A DNA stretch of 64,000 bases from Amorphochlora amoebiformis (taxonomy: Eukaryota; Cercozoa; Chlorarachniophyceae). The stretch is taken from the NCBI GenBank assembly GCA_054601695.1, contig BAAHQB010000053.1, positions 496,001 to 560,000 of the forward strand, read 5' to 3'. The notes beneath the pieces were generated by a model. It searched no databases. It saw nothing but the letters and a program-made list of their open reading frames with translations, and had not been told where the DNA came from. A program made the translations under genes and the position numbers. How positions within the stretch are numbered: the first letter of the stretch is position 1; each line of letters begins with the position of its first letter. Positions 1 to 64,000 of this stretch are shown here, piece after piece.

Positions 1-88
1 GGTGTATAAGCGTGTATATAGAGATATACCGACGTATGTTGGATTGAATAATATATTTTTTTGAATTTGGTTGTATGTGAATTGTATT

Positions 89-160
<72 letters not shown>

Positions 161-191
161 GTGTGTGTGTGTGTGTATGTATATATTGTAT

Positions 192-272
<81 letters not shown>

Positions 273-289
273 TATATATATAATATATA

Positions 290-342
<53 letters not shown>

Positions 343-435
343 TATGTATATCTATATATATATATATATATACATATGTGTGTGTGTGTGTATGTGTATA
401 TATATATAGATATAAACATATGAAAATGTACATAT

Positions 436-900
436 TTCATTCAGGCCACTCCCAAACATCCCCCAAAAATCTACCCTGCATTCTAACCCTCTCCACAACC
501 TCTACAACTCAACCGTCTGAAATCTCTCTTTGATAACTCATTCTCACGAAAGATATCTCCTCACAAATGCATCCAACCCACCTCGCGCCTTCCTCTTGCT
601 TTCAGACATCTGTTCTGCAAGCGATGTCCGCATGATCGTGTTGATCACCTCATTTTCCGACGAAAATATCGAATGATGATCCATTGGATGGCTCGGAGAC
701 ATGATCTGAGTCGATATCATTCAGTCCGTTTATATTCCGAAATCTCAAATTTTAGAAAGTTCGAAGCTTATGGCCATAGAAGGAAGTTCTTTTCGAATTT
801 AAAGGAAAACGTTGCAGGAAATGTGTAGGTAAAAGGTTTATACCAACTCGGAGACATTCCGTGGAGCATTTTCTACCAGAGCCGGGAGGTTGGTGGACAT
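436..900 (-). CDS. 5' exons of an unrecognised gene, divergent from the next one
   Basis: Reading the minus strand, an ATG at 900 opens a 19-codon exon (900-844, MSTNLPALVENAPRNVSEL) ending at a GTATAA donor. A 124-nt exon (705-582) follows after CTCAG; it continues in phase 0, stays open for 41 codons (begins IMSPSHPMDHHSIF, ends SESKRKAR) and stops at AGGTGGGT. A possible third exon starts at 482 after GTTAG, in phase, and may end at a GTACAT donor near 436. I recognise no family; the visible part is polar and Met/Ser-rich. Its start codon lies only 138 bp from the ATG of the plus-strand gene, so the two probably share a promoter. The first two exons are well supported by phase; the third is weak. 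Confidence 0.5.
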
Positions 901-947
901 AGCGACTTCCACGGGTGCCACAGGGACACCCCCGGGACGGGTTTTAG

Positions 948-994
<47 letters not shown>

Positions 995-1037
995 TACATA
1001 TCTCTTGAAATCGTTCAGTTTTAACTTTTCGGCGAGA
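901..1037. promoter_or_regulatory. Shared divergent promoter/5'UTR region
   Basis: This is the short spacer between two divergent start codons (900 minus, 1038 plus). It holds a C-rich stretch and a (TA)n array at about 949-992 directly upstream of the plus-strand leader. The array may act as the TATA-type or nucleosome-free core. I infer the promoter role from position only. Confidence 0.4.
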
Positions 1038-10773
<9,736 letters not shown>

Positions 10774-10968
10774 TTTCTGGTCAAAACACATCATTCATAT
10801 CGGTCTTCATCAAAGATTTGAACCATCACGAAAATGATTAGAAATTGTCGACTATAGCCTATCAATCCCAGATCATGCCTGTTTTTTTCGGCATTATGAT
10901 ATATGTGATATCGTCACTGTTAGACCTCTTACTGTTGAATTGTGGTGCTAGTAAGTACTATTAATATA

Positions 10969-11166
10969 TCACGTCGTCCATCGATATGAAATTTCGAGCT
11001 GGATTATTGTAACCCTGGAACCTAAAAACCTGATCATTTTGCTTCCTCTAAGGCGAATGCAAACATTGCTGCCAATGAATCCTGCTGCATTGGTAATGAG
11101 AACAGCGGAAGGCTGGTAGGAAGGAGTGAGTTTGGACATCAAACCAGAGTAGTAGCCGACCCGCAC
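10969..11166 (-). pseudogene. Fragment of NAD-dependent sugar epimerase/dehydratase
   Basis: The minus-strand frame contains PSAVLITNAAGFIGSNVCI, close to the Rossmann start of UDP-sugar epimerases (VLVTGAAGFIGSHVA). The first Gly of GxxGxxG is Asn here, and the similarity stops after about 25 residues without a clear donor. It is probably a decayed, transposed piece of a gene. It could also be a real exon of an unseen gene. Confidence 0.4.
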
Positions 11167-11349
11167 GGTGTACGTATCCGCTTACAGCCGAAGTGTTAAA
11201 TAAAATAGTCATGATAAAGTTCAAATCATGCGGCACTTGCCATGCTATGACTAAGGTCTAGAAGGTACAGGCTCAATTCTATGTCTGACTTACAATAGGA
11301 CACTTACTGAGAACTAGATTATGATATCTTTTCCAGATTAGGGTGAACT

Positions 11350-11443
11350 TTGCGGCGCATTATTAATTAATAATGAAAAAAGCGTCGCAATCACACGTCC
11401 ATCGATTTAGGCTGTCGATTTCTCACGTGCTGGGCCTAAATCG
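11350..11443. terminator. Two inverted repeats between convergent genes
   Basis: TTGCGGCGC (11350-11358) pairs with GCGTCGCAA (11382-11390) with one mismatch; an ATTATTAATTAATAAT palindrome lies between the arms. CGATTTAGGC (11403-11412) pairs perfectly with GCCTAAATCG (11434-11443). They sit between the two 3' ends, so a role in 3'-end formation or bidirectional termination is possible. That role is inferred from position. Confidence 0.35.
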
Positions 11444-11593
11444 CGTAGTGTTTTCAATGTAGACGGATTGTTGCTTTTTATGTTTCTTGTGCATTACATG
11501 TCCATACAAGTAAGTGTGTAATATCTGCTCTATATATGCAAATAGTCAAACATGCAGAAAATATATTACGTGCCTGTAATGTTATTTATTGTG

Positions 11594-11652
<59 letters not shown>

Positions 11653-11871
11653 AGATATTATATACATAATGTACAAACATACAGTATACGTATTATATTT
11701 GAACAATGTATAAATATATGTATCTTTAATTGATATGTATGAATAATAATATGTAAATTAATATAGTACATAGTGAAAATATCATGAATATATATATAAA
11801 TTTATATATATATGTTTATTATTTTGATATACATATTATATATATATATATGTATTACATATATATATTAT

Positions 11872-11990
<119 letters not shown>

Positions 11991-12044
11991 TTACACACAT
12001 TACACATACATACATATATTTACATATAATTATACATATATCAA

Positions 12045-12077
<33 letters not shown>

Positions 12078-12078
12078 C

Positions 12079-12123
<45 letters not shown>

Positions 12124-12242
12124 TGTATAAATTATATATACCCACAAACATATATATATATATATGTGTATGTATATATATGTATATATATATATGTGTA
12201 TGTATGTATATATATGTATACATATATATATGTATGTATGTG

Positions 12243-24003
<11,761 letters not shown>

Positions 24004-24100
24004 GTGACTTGTACGCGTGACAATAGGGTCAACTTGTGACGAATGAACGTGACTGCCAGTGAAAGTGCTAATACATAGCGTGACGTAACCTGTAGTCACA
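24004..24100 (-). promoter_or_regulatory. Cluster of GTCAC/TTACGTCAC sites just upstream of the pirin ATG
   Basis: Read on plus, GTGAC occurs at 24004-24008, 24017-24021, 24036-24040, 24049-24053 and 24080-24084 (the last as GTGACGTAA), and GTCAC at 24095-24099. All lie within 100 bp upstream of the proposed start (24003). TGACGTAA is a typical CRE/TGA-type bZIP target, and a bZIP gene is the upstream neighbour. Regulation is inferred. Confidence 0.45.
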
Positions 24101-24566
24101 TGTGATGATCTGCGAAATAATAAGTTTATCAACAATTAATTTAAATTTACGTAAATTTACGGATCTCCCGGAATCTGTGCTCCTGGAAATTATTGAAGTA
24201 TCAGCAGACGCGCGGTTCGAACAGCGCGGCAGTACTGATGAATCAGTGATGATGTCAGGCCGTTTGTACATATGGCCGCGGCTATGCACTATAATATGAC
24301 CATTGATGCATGCGGAGGTAATATTATTCATTGATATGGTTTGTAATATAATAATTTTTATATCTTTAAGTATAATCTGCTAGATATATTTCATATATAC
24401 ATATATATACACACACACACTTATACATATAACTATACGATACTAATTGGCCTGATATATTAGGTTGATGTATGCAATTGTATTTATGTATAATATTAAT
24501 ATATGTTGGACCTGTGGTGTTATAGTATTAATTTATTAGTATTGCATATATATATACATATATATG

Positions 24567-24612
<46 letters not shown>

Positions 24613-25063
24613 TATACATATACATACATAGAATAGATTCTATAATCGTCTCATGTATCTATCTAGTGTAATAATGGAATAAAAAATATATAGTTGTTAT
24701 TGCTTTTGTGTAATTATTACATTATCACTGTAACCAAATGAAAACCATGATATACTAACATTGTATGTATATATGTATATATATATATATATTTATTATA
24801 CAATTTGATATAATTATACTAGTTTATAAACACACCTACATATACACATGCTAGACATCTGGAGCCTGCATGTATAATATTATACATACATAAATGTACA
24901 TATTCACTTATATATCTGCTCTGAATTAACGGATTATTTGATTGCCGTGATGAATTTTATAAAATAAATTAAAAACACTCTTCAAAATCATCAAGATGCT
25001 CGCGCTGACAAAGCAGGGGCAATATATACTAGATGAATTTCAGAAATTTGACTGCATAGAGAC
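24101..25063. other. Intergenic, AT-rich
   Basis: Spacer between the pirin promoter and the stop codon of the bZIP gene, both on minus. 24100-24300 is unique sequence. 24340-24990 is AT-rich with short TA and CA runs. I see no exon with a plausible frame and splice pair here. Confidence 0.6.
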
Positions 25064-25997
25064 TCAATGAACTCGACGTCGCTTCTGGCGCTGAGGTTGA
25101 TGAACCGTGGGGGCGAATGCGATCTTTCCATTGCCTCGTTTGGGACGTGACACTTTGACACTAGATCGGATGTCTTTCTTGCGATTGATCTTAGTGGTTG
25201 ACTCGTTCTTTTTGTCGGGACTAGGGAATGATACATTGATGTGCCAATGTTTCTTTTTTCGCGGCTTCACTGGAACCAGGAGTTCCTGCTCGAATTCTTC
25301 CTCCTGAGCGAGCCGCTGGCCCTCCCAGAGCTCTGGAGTGCTTGTGATTAGAACTGGGTCGTCCTCGTCGTCCTCATACCAAGTGATGATGTTTGCCTTA
25401 TTCGTAGTGCGGGAGAAAGGGTAGAACTCGTTATAAACGGCAATCTTGAAACGGTCGAAAGTGAACTCTTCAGGCATGAACAATAGAGTTCGAAGGTCAC
25501 CCATGTGGTTGACTTTGATTTGAATACCCTTGCACGAGCTCCCGACGTGTGGAGGCGGGGGAGTGGTCCCTGAGTAATCCGAGTCGGATGTCGAGTACTC
25601 TTGCTTTGACCTGCGGTATATGGATGCATGAGCGTGTTAAGTTGGAGTTAAGTTTTTTACTCACTCAGAAGTCCTACTGAATGTCTTGTCATCGTTGCTC
25701 ACAATCCCAGCTGGATCCTGCAGCTCAGCCATGGCGCAGAGAGCCAGGGCTACAGAGTTGGAATTTTTTTCTTTCTGAGTCTGGAGCTCCACTACCTTGG
25801 CAGTGAGCTCTTCGATCTTGCATTCTAGATTGTATACGTAAGCTTTTTTTCGACGGCGGCTCTGTCTGGCCAATTCCGCCTTCCTTGCCAACCTGCACGA
25901 TTGATCCACGAGTTAATGCGATATTCACGGGAGACGTGTGTGTCGGTTACCGTCGTTTAATTTTCTCGTCTTGGGGCGAGGGATTGTCATGAACCAT
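25064..25997 (-). CDS. bZIP-PB1 fusion protein (putative transcription factor), 3 exons
   Basis: Exons (minus): 25997-25951, 25892-25665, 25610-25064; all GT-AG and in phase, 273 residues plus TGA. Residues 10-53 form a bZIP: a basic region KRRLARKAELARQSRRRKK, then Leu38, Leu45 and Leu52 at seven-residue spacing. The invariant Asn of the N-x7-R motif appears replaced by Lys (K-AEL-ARQSR). Residues ~121-190 resemble a PB1 domain: IQIKVN with the basic Lys of strand 1, and an acidic OPCA-like loop (ITWYEDDEDDPVLITSTPEL). The C-terminus is strongly basic (a nuclear signal). PB1 domains make Lys/acid head-to-tail contacts, so it may oligomerise. Introns are short (58 and 54 bp) and free of TA repeats, unlike all neighbours. 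The start is uncertain: an upstream ATG at 26184 opens MPQQENPPDILGDPG and could be a first exon. Confidence 0.75.
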
Positions 25998-26674
25998 TGT
26001 GTGGCCCTTTTACTACCCTTTCACAAGCTATACACCACCCACGTCTAGCACACTCGATGAATAGCGCTGTCGTTACGAGGCCCCCGACGTGGTGTCTGGT
26101 GTCAGAATCTCTGTTACCGAAACTGCCACCAGCTTGAGAACCGGGATCCCCGAGGATGTCGGGGGGATTTTCCTGTTGAGGCATAGGGTGCTATTTTCCC
26201 CGCTACTGACCGATATTCAATCCAAATCATAAAATCTCGAAGATATCTTATATGTAATATTCTGATATCTCAAGATAGTTTTCTTAAAACTTCGTGTCCA
26301 AGGGCTTCGGACCGCCGTGCCGGGCTCGCTGGGACCCTTTCAATGTCCCCGCGCACACGGCGGACCAGCGGCCGCCGCGACAACCCCAGTTACACTACGG
26401 GAGTGGCGATGTGCAGTCTCCTTGTCCTTCTCGTCGTGTTTTCGACATGTAGAAACGGTCAAATCTCCCCCATCCTAACACTTTGGTAGCAAGATTTCTA
26501 AATCGATCACCCCCCCGGGGCGACCAACCTTTATTCACGGGAGAAAGTCTTCTAGTTTGCGTGTCTTCGATAGATTCTATCCCTTGTCCATCTCCCGGTC
26601 CGATATTCCGGTCCAGAATCCGACCATCCATCACCTGATTTCTCTTTCTATCTCTTTTTCCTCATGGAGCATGC
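25998..26674. promoter_or_regulatory. GC-rich divergent promoter region
   Basis: The only GC-rich stretch in the window (about 26280-26870). It lies between the minus-strand bZIP gene and plus-strand exons. It holds CG-rich runs such as GCGGCCGCCGCG near 26370. A 79-codon minus frame from ATG 26634 could be bZIP 5' sequence, but I cannot join it. Confidence 0.4.
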
Positions 26675-27077
26675 ATGTGTGATTCTTTAGGGCACCTGGC
26701 TGCGTTGCCCCACCGCATTGGGCTGCGGGAGACCGAGAGTCAATCGTCTCTCGTGGCTCCGCCTTCGAGGGCCTGGGAGGTCTACAGGCCGTTCCGGAGG
26801 GCCACATTCGGCCAGACTTCTCTCAGGCACCTGCGGGGCGGGGAATTTGAGGTAATTTTTCGCGCAAATCAATTTGGAAAGTTTTAATATCAAATGCTAG
26901 AATACGGTTATAGATGGAGAGAGCGATTATGAGGGGTGCGGTGATATTTGTAGGGTAGTTGAGGGGGTAGGGTGTGGGTGAATATGAGATGTTTATGTGT
27001 GTGCATATGGATACATTTTCCACTAGATATGTACTGGGTTAGAAATAATAATATTATTATATAAAATAATCATAATG

Positions 27078-27137
<60 letters not shown>

Positions 27138-27144
27138 TATATAT

Positions 27145-27185
<41 letters not shown>

Positions 27186-27238
27186 ACAAATTAGTTTATA
27201 TGTATATTTATATATATATATATATATATATAATAATA

Positions 27239-27278
<40 letters not shown>

Positions 27279-27343
27279 ATATTGCACACATAAGGACATA
27301 CACACATAGACACACATGTAATATATATAAAATTAATACACAA

Positions 27344-27388
<45 letters not shown>

Positions 27389-27395
27389 ATATATA

Positions 27396-27460
<65 letters not shown>

Positions 27461-27517
27461 ATATATATATATATATATATAAATATATATATATATGTAT
27501 ATATATAGAGATATATG

Positions 27518-27557
<40 letters not shown>

Positions 27558-27606
27558 TGTATACATTTACAGGGAGATGTACCAGGGCTTAAAGAAGACA
27601 AGGAAG
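26675..27606 (+). CDS. Two candidate 5' exons, possibly of the importin gene
   Basis: ATG at 26675 opens 59 codons ending GGEFE at a GTAATT donor (26675-26851, phase 0). A 36-nt open segment, 27571-27606 ([12 protein letters not shown]), follows TTTACAG and ends at a GTTTTT donor, also phase 0. Both could be spliced in frame to GCAACAGAACAA at 29913, giving the importin a ~71-residue N-terminal extension. I recognise no family, and an ATG at 29907 gives a more usual importin start. Confidence 0.3.
27060..27136 (+). repeat. (TAA)n microsatellite
   Basis: About 22 consecutive ATA/TAA units, followed by (TA)n. It lies between the two candidate exons. Confidence 0.9.
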
Positions 27607-27718
27607 AGGTTTTTCCTAAGTCCATCCTAATCAAAAGATTCCTAAATCCATCCTAATCAAAAGATTCCTAAATCCATCCTAATCAAAAGATTCCTAAATC
27701 CATCCCAATCAAAAGTCC

Positions 27719-29012
27719 TCTCTCTCTTTCCCTCTCTTCCTCCTCACTTCTCTCGCCGCCCCCTTCTCCCACCCTCTCTTTTACGCTCTCCCCTTCCACC
27801 CTCTCTCTCTTGTTCTTTCGTCTCAGTACATTTTCTCCCTCTCTCTCTCCCCCTCTCTCTCTCTCCCTCTCTCTCTTTCCCTATCCCCCCTCTTTCTCAC
27901 TTTTCCCTCGGAACCTCTTTTCTTTTCCTCTCAGCCCACTATGTTCGCTATCTCTTTCTCTCTCTCTCCCTCCTCTCCCTTCTCTCGTTCCCTCTCCATC
28001 TCTCCCTCTTCTTTTCCTCTCTCCCTCTCTCCTCTCCCTCTCTCCTCTCCCTCTCTCCCTCTCTCCTCTCCCTCTCTCCCTCTCTCCTCTCCCTCTCTCC
28101 TCTCCCTCTCTCCTCTCCCTCTCTCCTCTCCCTCTCTCCTCTCCCTCTCCTCTCCCTCTCTCCTCTCCCTCTCTCCTCTCCCTCTCTCCTCTCCCTCTCT
28201 CCCCTCCCTCTCCTCTCCCTCTCTCTCTCCCTCTCTCCTCTCCCTCTCTCTCTCTCCTCTCCCTCTCTCCTCTCCCTCTCTCCTCTCCCTCTCTCCTCTC
28301 CCTCTCTCCTCTCCCTCTCTCCTCTCCCTCTCTCCTCTCCCTCTCTCCTCTCCCTCTCTCCTCTCCCTCTCTCCTCTCCCTCTCTCCTCTCCCTCTCTCC
28401 TCTCCCTCTCTCTCCTCTCTCTCTCTCCCTCTCTCCTCTCACTCTCTCCCTCTCTCCTCTCACTCTCTCCCTCTCTCCTCTCCGTCTCTCCTTCTCTCCT
28501 CTCCCTCTCTCCCTCTCTCCTCTCCCTCTCTCCTCTCCCTCTCTCCCTCTCTCCTCTCCCTCTCTCCTCTCCCTCTCTCCTCTCCCTCTCTCCCTCTCTC
28601 CCTCTCTCCCTCTCCCTCTCTCCCTCTCTCCCTCTCCCTCTCTCCCTCTCTTTCTCTCTCTCTTTATCTCTCTTATCTCTCTCCCGCTCTCTCTCTCCCT
28701 CTCTCTCTCTCCTCTCTCTCTCCTCTCTCTCCCTCTCTCCCTCTCTCTCTAACTCTCTCTCTCTCTCTCTCTCCCTCTCTCCCTCTCCCTCTCTCCTCTC
28801 CCTCTCTCCCTCTATCACTCTTCTCTTCCCCTCAATCCTTCTCTCTCTCTCTCTCCCATCCTTCTCCCTCTATTCTTTTCTCTCCCTTCCTCTCTTATTC
28901 TCTCCGGTCATCTCTCTCTCTCTCTCTCCATTCTCTTCTCTCCTCTCTCTCGCTCTCTCTCTTTCTCTTCTCTCTCTCGCTCTCTCTCTCTCTTTCTCTC
29001 TCCTATTCTTTT
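27719..29012. repeat. 1.2-kb (CT)n/(CCCTCTCTCCTCT)n pyrimidine array
   Basis: Almost pure pyrimidine on plus. 28010-28830 is dominated by a CTCTCCCTCTCTC unit of ~13 bp with 8-bp spacers. Both strands give long SLSLSP or REREGE frames, which are artefacts. A 25-bp repeat (CTAAATCCATCCTAATCAAAAGATT, ~4 copies) precedes it at 27615-27715. Confidence 0.95.
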
Positions 29013-29269
29013 CGATGAATGCATGTCTCTTTCGCCATGGTCGGTTCGGGAAGCATGTGCATATTCGCCTTTCGAAGGGTCTTAAGATGTTATGGTTAGG
29101 TAAGCTTAGATGTGGCGAGATCAAGGTTGGAGACAGCGGTCAATCGTCAGGTGATGAGAGTTACATTTATTTGTGTGTAGGTGTATATATGTGCGTATGT
29201 ATATATTACGGATGGTATAAATATATGTTTTTGTGTGTGTGGGAATAATTGTATTTATGTGTATGTATT

Positions 29270-29311
<42 letters not shown>

Positions 29312-29467
29312 CGTTATATGTATATATGTATATATATATACATACATATATATATATATATTATATATATATATACATTTATGTAGATACACATGTATAT
29401 TATATATATATATATATATATATATTTATGTATATGTATATATGTAGATATACATGTATAATATATG

Positions 29468-29562
<95 letters not shown>

Positions 29563-29570
29563 CATGTATA

Positions 29571-29636
<66 letters not shown>

Positions 29637-29747
29637 AGATGTATATCTACATATATATATATATATAATATATATATATGTGTAATATACATGTGTATCT
29701 ACATGTGTATATATCTAATTATATTAATGTACAATATATACATGTAC

Positions 29748-29782
<35 letters not shown>

Positions 29783-29838
29783 TGATATATATATATATAT
29801 ATACATACACATATATATATGTGTACATATACATATAC

Positions 29839-29880
<42 letters not shown>

Positions 29881-29906
29881 CATATATATATATATATTAT
29901 ACATAC
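29013..29906 (+). other. Leader/intron sequence before the importin start
   Basis: 29013-29160 is unique: ATG at 29014 opens MNACLFRHGRFGKHVH... to a GTAAGC donor at about 29100, but its phase does not fit the next exon. 29160-29900 is (TA)n with short TG runs. I call no gene here. Confidence 0.4.
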
Positions 29907-63817
<33,911 letters not shown>

Positions 63818-64000
63818 GTGATATCATATGTATTAATCTATGTATACATATATTATATTTTATATACTATGTACATATCTACATAAATTATGTATAATAT
63901 ATGTATTAATCTATATATACATATATTATATTTTATACACTATGTACATATCTACATAAATTATGTATAACATATATATATATATTTATACATATATATA

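Noticed and set aside
61-423. Long frames of alternating Ile/Tyr, here and all over the window
   Set aside because: Pure translation of (TA)n; both strands and several frames are open at once and no splice or codon signal is present.
26395-26634. 79-codon minus ORF as a separate gene
   Set aside because: No homology, no splice partner in phase, and it lies in a GC-rich region where chance frames are longer; it could be 5' sequence of the bZIP gene.
27810-29018. 400-codon SLSLSP frame and its minus-strand REREGE counterpart
   Set aside because: Homopyrimidine repeat is open in every frame; no start context and no non-repeat residues of coding type.

Overview
This is a nuclear window from an intron-rich eukaryote. 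Most of the 64 kb is (TA)n with some (TG)n, (CT)n and (GA)n. TTAGGG/CCCTAA telomere-type blocks lie inside introns. Nearly all of the long open frames are microsatellite reading frames ([18 protein letters not shown]) and are not genes. The real genes are strings of 24-280 bp exons, which I found by joining open islands across GT-AG (rarely GC-AG) junctions in phase. Two of the proteins begin with a signal-peptide-like segment followed by a basic, Ser-rich stretch. One of them belongs to a plastid membrane protease-like family known from plants and algae. I therefore infer a photosynthetic protist, probably with a complex (secondary) plastid. I cannot name the lineage.

Layout. About 436-900 (-): first exons of an unknown gene. 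1038-10736 (+): a complete 13-exon, 397-residue plastid protein with an HEAAH motif (FtsH/M41-like, no AAA domain), divergent from the first gene. 10737-12273: tail-to-tail spacer with hairpins and a decayed epimerase-like fragment. 24003-12274 (-): a pirin of at least 16 exons with all four pirin metal ligands and an N-terminal presequence; its last exon was not found. 25997-25064 (-): a three-exon bZIP-PB1 protein. 26300-26870: a GC-rich divergent promoter region. 29907 to the right edge (+): a giant importin-beta/HEAT-repeat gene (KAP123/importin-4 or importin-5 type) with 47 exons recognised; about 2.7 kb of coding sequence is spread over 34 kb, and the gene runs off the window.

Two patterns are not explained by ordinary annotation. 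First, many exons have several nearby partial copies of their own edge. Each copy carries 10-60 bp of exon plus the attached splice site, and the copies are separated by TA arrays or telomeric repeats ('splice-junction echoes', more than 20 exons in three genes). Second, four of the seven telomeric blocks start within about 20 bp downstream of a 5' splice site, always as CCCTAA on the transcript strand.

Unresolved points are three phase or boundary conflicts in the importin gene (exon 2/3, exon 23/24 of my list near 49.66-50.17 kb, and 53196/53329), a missing stretch between 38771 and 40872, and the 3' end of the pirin gene.
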